A DNA stretch of 7,224 nucleotides. Origin: CAZZIQ01 sp964654355. Lineage in GTDB: Bacteria; Pseudomonadota; Gammaproteobacteria; GCF-002020875. The stretch covers positions 1-7,224 of the forward strand of contig CAZZIQ010000050.1 in the NCBI GenBank assembly GCA_964654355.1. The letters run 5' to 3'. Made by a program: the position numbers and the translations under genes. Every line of letters begins with the position of its first letter. Positions within the stretch are counted from its first letter, which is position 1. Positions 1 to 5,527 of the stretch are shown here, in pieces. A model generated the notes under the pieces. The model saw only the letters and a list, made by a program, of their open reading frames with translations, had not been told where the DNA came from and made no database searches.

Positions 1-32
1 AAAAATTAAGGGCTCCTGTCGGAGCCCTTTTT
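1..32. terminator. Bidirectional intrinsic terminator
   Basis: A perfect 7-bp stem GGGCTCC (10-16) and GGAGCCC (21-27) encloses the tetraloop TGTC. On the plus strand it is followed directly by TTTTT (28-32). On the minus strand it is followed by TTAATTTTT (9-1). It can therefore end the minus-strand fic transcript, whose stop codon lies 45 bases away, and also a plus-strand gene that would end just left of the window. The upstream gene cannot be seen. Confidence 0.85.
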
Positions 33-74
33 ATGTCGCTTGGCACGCGTCAGCTTGAGGCCTGAGTTGTATGT

Positions 75-1088
75 CTACGAAGGTTTTGGGTTGACACGTA
101 AGCGTGCGATTGATTTTTGATATGCCGAGAGAAAACTCGTTGCAGCAAGGCTCAGGTCGCCCAGTTCGTAAAACGCCAACATTGAAATGATGTAATCACG
201 TTTGTTGAATTCAACAAATGAGATCGGCGGCATCTGCGCTTGGATAAGGGGCACATTACAAATTGCGCGTGATGTGCGCTTATTTCCATCTTTGAAGGGC
301 TGCAGGTAAGCAATGCGCGTCATTAAATAAAACGCGGCTTGCAGCGGATGATCTATCTGTTTGGATGTTTCTAAAATCTGTTCAAGGGCGCGACCTAGAT
401 AGCCTGTTCCTGGCCTAAATGGCGGCATGTATGTGCTCTGCGCAATATCAATGTCTGTAAATTCGCGCACAACACCACGAAAGTCTTTTTCTAGGAAGTG
501 CGGGGCATTCTTCAGCTCCGGCCGTGCATGATCATTCGTAAGCCGGGCGTGAACTTCAAAAATAGAGTCCAGCGACATGTGGTCATAGAGGTACTCAAAT
601 GCATCTTTGTGGTTGAGTACAAGAAATGCATCCGCCAGCGGTTTGCCCTCTGCGGGTTCGCCATAATCGAGCAAGGCTTGTGTATCCAGAAACGAATAGG
701 TGCCCCCCTCGAGGAGGGATGATGCGCAGGAAAAATCGATCAAAAATTTAGCCAACTCGCGGCGGTCAAGAATATGCGTCACTTCCGACGGCAAAACTTG
801 GAGTCGATCAAGCGGCAATCCCGGAGTTGGATCCAGCCGGCGCTCATCAAAACGTGCCAACGGGCGCTCGGTATAAGGTCGTTCGAAGTAGGCTCGGAGT
901 GCGACATGCGGATCTGCACTTTGATAGCGTGTTGCCGCGCCGCGTCCAAGGCGCCGAATTCGCCCTTGATCGACTGCTGTATTCAGTTGTCGGTTGAGCG
1001 TGGTGCGAGGGATTGCTAGGGCGCGCTCAATCTCGCCAGGCGAGACCCCAAGCGGGAATTGGTGAATAAACGCGAGCAATGGGTCCAT
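75..1088 (-). CDS. HTH-Fic family protein with variant Fic motif (Gln for His)
   Basis: A 337-residue Fic-domain protein. Fic enzymes usually transfer AMP, or another phosphate-containing group, from a nucleotide onto a target protein; the target here is unknown. Residues about 12-55 look like a winged helix-turn-helix (IPRTTLNRQL recognition helix, then a basic GRIRRLGRG wing), suggesting DNA binding. Residues 123-128 (SSLLEG) fit the [S/T]xxxE[G/N] inhibitory motif, placed N-terminal to the Fic core. STYMPPF (218-224) fits the substrate-binding flap. The core motif at 263-274 reads QPFKDGNKRTSR against the canonical HxFx[D/E]GNGRxxR, so the catalytic His is Gln263 and the second Gly is Lys270. 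The rest of the anion-binding loop is intact. The ATG at 1088 has only a weak AGG 11 bases upstream. No antitoxin gene is adjacent. GC content is about 46% by hand count over 121-420, well below its neighbours, which hints at transfer. The family call is firm; the activity is uncertain. Confidence 0.9.
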   Translation of the reverse strand: MDPLLAFIHQFPLGVSPGEIERALAIPRTTLNRQLNTAVDQGRIRRLGRGAATRYQSADPHVALRAYFERPYTERPLARFDERRLDPTPGLPLDRLQVLPSEVTHILDRRELAKFLIDFSCASSLLEGGTYSFLDTQALLDYGEPAEGKPLADAFLVLNHKDAFEYLYDHMSLDSIFEVHARLTNDHARPELKNAPHFLEKDFRGVVREFTDIDIAQSTYMPPFRPGTGYLGRALEQILETSKQIDHPLQAAFYLMTRIAYLQPFKDGNKRTSRAICNVPLIQAQMPPISFVEFNKRDYIISMLAFYELGDLSLAATSFLSAYQKSIARLRVNPKPS

Positions 1089-1099
1089 GGAAAGATTAA

Positions 1100-1117
1100 C
1101 CTATTGATTAAAATAGG
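1100..1117. promoter_or_regulatory. Inverted repeat upstream of the fic gene, candidate operator
   Basis: CCTATT (1100-1105) and AATAGG (1112-1117) are perfect 6-bp arms around a 6-bp spacer, ending 11 bases before the fic start codon. On the minus strand the repeat overlaps a possible -10 box TATTTT (1115-1110). That box sits 16 bases from a poor -35-like TTGGTT (1137-1132). Binding there would block transcription, and the HTH domain of the Fic protein is the obvious candidate binder. The repeat is seen directly; the operator and promoter roles are inference. Confidence 0.4.
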
Positions 1118-1126
1118 ATAGTAATC

Positions 1127-1150
1127 GATCTAACCAAAATTGGGCAGATC
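1127..1150. promoter_or_regulatory. 24-bp imperfect palindrome in the TRAP-fic gap
   Basis: Nested arms GATCT (1127-1131) with AGATC (1146-1150), and CCAA (1134-1137) with TTGG (1140-1143), are symmetric about the same centre, so 9 of 12 positions pair. It lies between the stop of the TRAP gene and the start of fic, and contains the -35-like TTGGTT. It could be a second operator half or part of a weak terminator for the TRAP transcript. No run of T follows directly on the minus strand, so the terminator reading is weaker. Confidence 0.3.
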
Positions 1151-1182
1151 CATGACGGGTGGCGGTTTAGCCGAGGAATTTT

Positions 1183-2292
1183 CTAGTTTCTTGCTCGATA
1201 AATCGCGGCTTCCGAAACCTCATGCCACGCAAATACGTCTTTACGGAATTGAATGAACGAGTTGTAGGCCTCTTTTGCTAACGGCGAGGCTTCCGACATT
1301 TCTTCAGCGACGATTTCGGATTCGTCTTTCAGGCGATTCAAGAGCGGCTCGGGAAATTTGCGCAGCTCTACGCCGTGTTCATTCAACAGGGTTTTGAGCG
1401 CCGCATTATTGCGTGCGGTGTATTCCGCCAACATGTCAGCGTTCACGATCTGAGCCGCGTATTTCACGATGGCCTGCAGGTCCTTCGGTAGCGACTCCAA
1501 GGCCTCTTGATTGACGATGACTTCCAGTGTGGTGCCCGGCTCATGCCAGCCCGGGTAGTAGTAATACTTCGCGACCTTATGGAAGCCAAAGGCGAGGTCG
1601 TTGTAGGGGCCGACCCACTCGGTCGCATCCAGCGCGCCCGTTTGTAGTGCGGTGAACAGTTCGCCGCCGGGCAGATTCACCGGCGTGCCGCCCAAGCGCT
1701 TGAGCACTTCGCCGCCGAAGCCCGGAATGCGCATCTTCAAGCCCTGGAGGTCTTCGGCGGAATTGATTTCTTTGTTGAACCAGCCGCCCATCTGCACGCC
1801 CATGTTGCCAGCGGGCATCGGCACCAAGCCGTGTGGTTGGTACATCTTTTGCCAGATCTCGAGCCCGCCGCCGTGGTAGACCCACGCGTTCATTTCTTGC
1901 GCGTTGAAGCCAAACGGTACGCTCGAGAAGATCTGCGCACCGGGAATCTTGCCCTTCCAGTAATACGCCGCGCCATGGCCCATTTGTGCAGAACCGCTGC
2001 CGACATAGTCGAAGATCTCAAACGCGGGTACCAGTTCGCCCGCGCCATACACTTTCACCGTGAGGCGACCGCCGGAGAGTTCGCCGATGAGCGCGGCGAG
2101 TTTATTGGCGCCCGTGCCGAGGCCAGGGAAGTTCTTCGGCCAGGTCGTGACCATCTTCCACTCGATGTTTTCTTGCGCTGCTGCAGCGCCGGTCGCGGTG
2201 GCTTGTTCTTGGTTGCAGCCGCTGAGTAGGGACGCGCCCGCGCCAACCGCCGTTAGTGCTGTGGCTTTTTTCAGAAATTCACGACGTTCCAT
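1183..2292 (-). CDS. TRAP transporter solute-binding lipoprotein, TakP/DctP type, Tat signal
   Basis: A 369-residue extracytoplasmic binding protein of the tripartite ATP-independent periplasmic (TRAP) family. Residues 1-26 form a twin-arginine signal (ERREFLKK) followed by a lipobox LLSGC, so Cys26 is the expected lipidated residue and the protein should be anchored to a membrane on the periplasmic side. The mature part resembles TakP, the 2-oxoacid-binding protein of Rhodobacter, as I recall it: TTWPKNFPGLGTGA (49-62), Gln167, the family arginine in KMRIPGFGG (Arg188), TEWVGPYNDLAFG (224-236) and YYYYPGWHEPGTTLE (243-257). In TakP a Glu-Trp pair, a Gln and the Arg help hold the cation and carboxylate; Glu225, Trp226, Gln167 and Arg188 are candidates here. 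The substrate is probably a 2-oxo acid or other small carboxylate (inference). A strong GGAGG (2300-2304) seven bases before the ATG fixes the start. No DctQ or DctM membrane gene is adjacent. Confidence 0.92.
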   Translation of the reverse strand: MERREFLKKATALTAVGAGASLLSGCNQEQATATGAAAAQENIEWKMVTTWPKNFPGLGTGANKLAALIGELSGGRLTVKVYGAGELVPAFEIFDYVGSGSAQMGHGAAYYWKGKIPGAQIFSSVPFGFNAQEMNAWVYHGGGLEIWQKMYQPHGLVPMPAGNMGVQMGGWFNKEINSAEDLQGLKMRIPGFGGEVLKRLGGTPVNLPGGELFTALQTGALDATEWVGPYNDLAFGFHKVAKYYYYPGWHEPGTTLEVIVNQEALESLPKDLQAIVKYAAQIVNADMLAEYTARNNAALKTLLNEHGVELRKFPEPLLNRLKDESEIVAEEMSEASPLAKEAYNSFIQFRKDVFAWHEVSEAAIYRARN

Positions 2293-2313
2293 GGTTCTTC
2301 CTCCAAAAAATTA

Positions 2314-2393
2314 CGTCCTCGCGAGGGCGTAGCCCGCGGCGATCCATTCGTATCTAGACTGCCACGTCGGCCTTCGGCCTCCTCGCGGTGACG
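2314..2393. repeat. REP-like palindromic intergenic element, 80 bp
   Basis: The ends CGTCCTCGCGAG (2314-2325) and CTCGCGGTGACG (2382-2393) are inverted repeats of each other at 10 of 12 positions. Inside lie two small hairpins, GGGC-GTA-GCCC (2325-2335) and GGCC-TTC-GGCC (2369-2379), and a central TCTAGA. The ends resemble the widespread proteobacterial family of dispersed palindromes with GTCATTGCGAG-type termini, which I know from many genomes. It occupies nearly the whole 111-base gap between uvrD and the TRAP gene, and stops 21 bases before the TRAP start codon. In RNA it should fold into a branched structure and may protect or end the uvrD transcript. Copies elsewhere cannot be seen in this window. 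Confidence 0.6.
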
Positions 2394-2403
2394 CGTGGGC
2401 AAT

Positions 2404-4602
2404 CTATGCTGGCTGTAAGTTGGCATAGGCGAGGACCAGCCATTTGCTGCCATGCTCGCGGAACTTCACCTGAACGCGTGCCGATTTGCCGTCGCCTTCG
2501 AGGTCCAGAATCGTCCCTTCACCAAACTTGGGATGTGCCACGCGTTGACCAAGATTCAAGCCATGCTGCGCTGCAGCGGCTTGATGCATCTCGCGGTGGC
2601 TCATGCCATGCAGCGGTGTGCTGCGCATCGGTCGCAGGGTGGTTTGCGCGCCACGCACTTCATTCAAGAGTTCGTCTGGGATCTCTTGTAAGAAGCGTGA
2701 TGGGCGCTGATAGCTTTCTTGGCCATACAAACGCCGCACCTCGGCGTAGCTGAGTGTGAGATGTTCACGCGCACGGGTAATGCCGACGTAACAGAGACGG
2801 CGTTCTTCTTCGAGGCGACCGGGTTCTTCGGCCGACATCGAATGTGGGAACAGGCCTTCTTCCATGCCGCACAAAAACACCCGGGGGAATTCCAAGCCCT
2901 TGGCGCTATGTAGCGTCATGAGTTGCACGGCATCTTCCCATTCGCTGGCTTGTTCGGTGCCGGCTTCAAGTGCAGCTTGGGCGAGGAACCCAGCGAGTGG
3001 CGTCATTTCTTCGGCTTGTTCAAACTGCATCGCAAACTCACGCGCGGCATTGACCAGTTCATCCAGGTTTTCGATGCGCGCTTGGCCTTTCTCGCCGCGC
3101 TCTTTGGCGAAGTGATCTTTGAGGCCGGAGAGTTCAATCGCAGTTTGCACTTGGGTTTGGAGTTGTTCGTCTGCCATTGCCGTGCGCAGCTGCTGCATTT
3201 TGTCGAGGAAGGCAGCAACGGCATTGCGCGCACGGCCGGGTAGGCCTTCGCTTTCCATCAACAGTCGCGCCGCTTCGTGCATAGATTGGTTGCTGCCGCG
3301 TGCTTGTTGCCGAATCGCATCGACGGTTTGTGCGCCAATCCCACGGGTCGGTACATTGACGATGCGCTCAAACGCGGCATCATCGCGTTCGTTTTCAGCC
3401 AGCCGCAAATACGCCAATGCATCCTTGATTTCGGCGCGCTCGAAGAAGCGTAGACCGCCATAGACCCGATAGGGCATACCGGCCGCGATGAGCGCTTCTT
3501 CCAAAACGCGTGACTGCGCATTGGAGCGATACAACACGGCACACTCACTGCGGCGCTGGCCGTGCAAGACCGCGCTTTCAATCGCGTTCACGACATAACG
3601 TGCCTCGTCGAGATCGTTGTAGGCCGCATAGACATCGATGCGCTCACCATCCGAGGCTTCGGTCCATAGCGTTTTGCCGAGGCGATCCGGATTGTTTTCG
3701 ATCACCGCATTGGCGGCTTTGAGGATGTTGCCGGTGGAGCGGTAGTTTTGTTCGAGACGCACGGTGCGCATCGGCGCGAAGTCGCGCGCAAATTGGCGCA
3801 CGTTTTCGACCTTGGCGCCGCGCCAACCGTACACCGACTGATCGTCATCACCGACCACAAAGGCTTGGCCTTGTTCGCCGGCGAGCAAACGCAGCCAGGC
3901 GTATTGCAGGGTGTTGGTGTCTTGGAATTCGTCGACGAGGAGGTGTTGGAAGCGACGACGGTAATGTTCGAGTAGCTCGGCGTTGTCGCGCAGCACTTCA
4001 TGCGCGCGTAACAAGAGCTCAGCAAAGTCGACCAGCCCGCCGCGCTGGCAGGCCTCTTCATAGGCCTCATACACGCGCTGCATTTGCACCGCCCACGGAT
4101 CATGGCCGGGGTCAAAGTGCTGCGGGCGACGGCCTTCGTCTTTTTGTTGATTGATGAACCACGCCGCTTGCCGTGGTGGCCAACGCGAGTCGTCGAGTTG
4201 CAGGTCTTTCAGGATGCGTTTGACCAAGCGTTGTTGGTCATCGCTATCGAGAATCTGGAAGCTCTGCGGAAGGCCGGCTTCTTGCCAATGCGCGCGCAAC
4301 AGGCGATGGGCAATGCCGTGGAACGTACCAATCCAGAGATGATCCACCGGCATGTCGAGCAAGCGCTCGGTGCGCTGTTTCATCTCGGCGGCGGCCTTGT
4401 TGGTGAAGGTCACCGCGAGGATGGACCACGGCGATACGCCTTCGGCCTGGACCAGCCAGGCGAGGCGATGCACCAACACGCGCGTCTTGCCGCTGCCCGC
4501 ACCGGCGAGCACCAAGGTGTTGCCGATCGCACCGGCAACCGCATCGCGCTGGGCATCGTTGAGGGGGTCGAGAATGTGAGAGACGTCGTCCGTGACTGGC
4601 AT
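2404..4602 (-). CDS. uvrD: ATP-dependent DNA helicase II UvrD
   Basis: A superfamily 1A 3'-5' helicase that unwinds DNA in nucleotide excision repair (releasing UvrC and the cut oligonucleotide) and methyl-directed mismatch repair. With the start at 4602 it has 732 residues, against 720 for E. coli UvrD, and can be aligned by eye along its full length. Motifs in order: Q motif LNDAQRDAV (14-22), Walker A AGAGSGKT (33-40), Ia AVTFTNKAAAEM (63-74), II VDEFQDTN (223-230), III GDDDQSVYGWRGA (251-263), IV LEQNYRS (283-289), V TLHSAKGLEFP (563-573), VI VGITRAR (606-612), and the C-terminal Tudor-like domain (about 683-728; GQRVAHPKFGEGTI), which in E. coli binds RNA polymerase. The frame stays open up to 4746, but the added 48 residues have no E. 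coli counterpart and overlap comF, so ATG 4602 is preferred. It lacks a clear Shine-Dalgarno. I see no LexA box upstream. Confidence 0.97.
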   Translation of the reverse strand: MPVTDDVSHILDPLNDAQRDAVAGAIGNTLVLAGAGSGKTRVLVHRLAWLVQAEGVSPWSILAVTFTNKAAAEMKQRTERLLDMPVDHLWIGTFHGIAHRLLRAHWQEAGLPQSFQILDSDDQQRLVKRILKDLQLDDSRWPPRQAAWFINQQKDEGRRPQHFDPGHDPWAVQMQRVYEAYEEACQRGGLVDFAELLLRAHEVLRDNAELLEHYRRRFQHLLVDEFQDTNTLQYAWLRLLAGEQGQAFVVGDDDQSVYGWRGAKVENVRQFARDFAPMRTVRLEQNYRSTGNILKAANAVIENNPDRLGKTLWTEASDGERIDVYAAYNDLDEARYVVNAIESAVLHGQRRSECAVLYRSNAQSRVLEEALIAAGMPYRVYGGLRFFERAEIKDALAYLRLAENERDDAAFERIVNVPTRGIGAQTVDAIRQQARGSNQSMHEAARLLMESEGLPGRARNAVAAFLDKMQQLRTAMADEQLQTQVQTAIELSGLKDHFAKERGEKGQARIENLDELVNAAREFAMQFEQAEEMTPLAGFLAQAALEAGTEQASEWEDAVQLMTLHSAKGLEFPRVFLCGMEEGLFPHSMSAEEPGRLEEERRLCYVGITRAREHLTLSYAEVRRLYGQESYQRPSRFLQEIPDELLNEVRGAQTTLRPMRSTPLHGMSHREMHQAAAAQHGLNLGQRVAHPKFGEGTILDLEGDGKSARVQVKFREHGSKWLVLAYANLQPA

Positions 4603-4623
4603 GGGCGGCAAGGATGCCACACT

Positions 4624-4681
4624 TGGGCACCTCGAATAACCGGATCGGCGTGTGAATCGCGACGGTTCTTCGAGGTGTCCA
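4624..4681. repeat. Long imperfect inverted repeat between comF and uvrD
   Basis: TGGGCACCTCGAATAACCG (4624-4642) pairs with CGGTTCTTCGAGGTGTCCA (4663-4681). Seventeen of 19 positions are Watson-Crick, one is G:T and one is a T/C mismatch, around a 20-base loop. It lies in the 94-base gap after the comF stop and ends 21 bases before the uvrD ATG. No T run follows on either strand, so it is not a standard intrinsic terminator. It may be a leader hairpin of uvrD mRNA, a palindrome-type repeat, or a protein site. The structure is seen directly; its role is unknown. Confidence 0.65.
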
Positions 4682-4696
4682 GTGCTTTGGGTGGCT

Positions 4697-5467
4697 TTAG
4701 TGTCTGGCCGTTCGTGCGATGGCCCACACCTCGATGACTTCAGCACCGGCGGCGCGCGCCGTTTTGCTCAGCTCCGCCAGCGTGCTACCGGTGGTGATGA
4801 CGTCATCGAACAGGGCGATGTGACGCGGCAGCGGCGCATGGATGACAAACGCGCCATCGAGGTTGTGTTGGCGATCTTTGGCGCTGAGGCCCATTTGTGC
4901 CGGCGTCGCGCGCACGCGTTGGGCGGCTTTGGCGCAAATCGATACGCCGAGCACGGGCGCGAGGGTGCGCAGCAGTTCCAGCGACTGGTTGTAGCCGCGC
5001 TCGCGGATGCGCTTGGGGTGTAGTGGCACGGGGAGGATGCAGTCCGGCAACGCGCGGGTTGTGGCATCCGCTCGTGCATTGAATGCTTCGAGCCAACGCT
5101 GGGTGAGTAGACGTCCGGCAGCGAGGCGGTTGTGAAACTTGAATTGGCGCAGCAGGTCGTCGACCGGTGGCGCGTAGGGGAAAGGCACGATGGCGTGATC
5201 CCACGGGGGCGGGTGGGCTTGGCAGGCGCCACAGGTTTGGCCGCCGGTTTCCGGCTTGCCGCAGCGTGGGCAGGCTTGATCCAGATGGATGAGGGGCCAA
5301 TCGGGTGCACAGTCGGCGCAGAGAAGCTGGTCGTCTTGGCCGGGTTTACCGCACAGCACACAGGCGGGTGGAAACAGGAAACGCGGCGCGCGGGTTACGT
5401 AAGGGCGGAGCAGGCGTTTCCATGCCTGCCTGGCCTTGGTTGACAGAAAGGTGCGAGCCCCTAGCAT
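4697..5467 (-). CDS. comF: ComF family protein (phosphoribosyltransferase-like, competence-associated)
   Basis: A 256-residue protein of the ComF/GntX family, related to type I phosphoribosyltransferases and needed for uptake or handling of single-stranded DNA during transformation in several competent bacteria. The N-terminal part carries two zinc-ribbon-like cysteine sets: C36-C39 with C50-C53, and C66-C69 with C79-C82. Next come FPYAPPVDDLLRQFKF (96-111), typical of the family, RERGYNQ (155-161) and the PRPP-loop signature IALFDDVITTGST (217-229). The family usually has about 230-250 residues, so it is complete. The ATG at 5467 is the only good start: the next Met is residue 192. No Shine-Dalgarno is evident. 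It is divergent from bioB and lies upstream of uvrD on the same strand, 94 bases apart. Whether it has phosphoribosyltransferase activity is not known. The family assignment is firm; a competence role in this organism is inference. Confidence 0.93.
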   Translation of the reverse strand: MLGARTFLSTKARQAWKRLLRPYVTRAPRFLFPPACVLCGKPGQDDQLLCADCAPDWPLIHLDQACPRCGKPETGGQTCGACQAHPPPWDHAIVPFPYAPPVDDLLRQFKFHNRLAAGRLLTQRWLEAFNARADATTRALPDCILPVPLHPKRIRERGYNQSLELLRTLAPVLGVSICAKAAQRVRATPAQMGLSAKDRQHNLDGAFVIHAPLPRHIALFDDVITTGSTLAELSKTARAAGAEVIEVWAIARTARH

Positions 5468-5527
5468 GCTCGGATGGTAGCGCGGTCCGCGTTGGGCGCG
5501 CCGATTGCTCTCTTACTGGACCTCCCC
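5468..5527. promoter_or_regulatory. Divergent comF/bioB intergenic region
   Basis: These 60 bases separate the two divergent start codons and should hold both promoters. The only structure I see is a perfect 11-bp palindrome CGCGGTCCGCG (5481-5491). I find no convincing sigma-70 box pair on either strand and no BirA-type operator (TTGTAAACC facing GGTTTACAA). The bioB promoter may therefore lie inside comF, or be of a form I cannot recognise. An in-frame ATG for bioB at 5474 would shrink this gap to six bases; it is judged less likely. Confidence 0.35.

Noticed and set aside
75..1088. The fic gene as the toxin of a two-gene toxin-antitoxin pair
   Set aside because: No small antitoxin frame lies on either side on the same strand, and the inhibitory [S/T]xxxE[G/N] motif is within the protein itself at residues 123-128.
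2293..2403. A CRISPR-like or tandem repeat in the gap with short hairpins
   Set aside because: There is no direct repeat with regular spacers. The structure is a single inverted-repeat element with internal hairpins.
4603..4696. A LexA (SOS) box in front of uvrD
   Set aside because: uvrD is SOS-controlled in E. coli, so I looked for CTGT-N8-ACAG in the gap on both strands. None is present.
4084..4737. A 217-codon open frame on the plus strand, opposite uvrD and the end of comF
   Set aside because: It lies antisense to the well-conserved uvrD start region, has no recognisable domain, and is the kind of shadow frame that codon bias at high third-position GC produces.
4768..5361. Long alternative frames on the minus strand within comF (197 and 165 codons)
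   Set aside because: The true comF frame carries the zinc ribbons and the PRPP loop. The others are rich in Pro, Arg, Ser and Ala with no conserved pattern, as expected of shifted GC-rich coding sequence.
5474..5527. The upstream in-frame ATG for bioB, giving 18 extra residues
   Set aside because: The extra residues have no counterpart in E. coli BioB, the start would sit only six bases from the comF start, and there is no ribosome binding site. The ATG at 5528 has GGA at a suitable distance.
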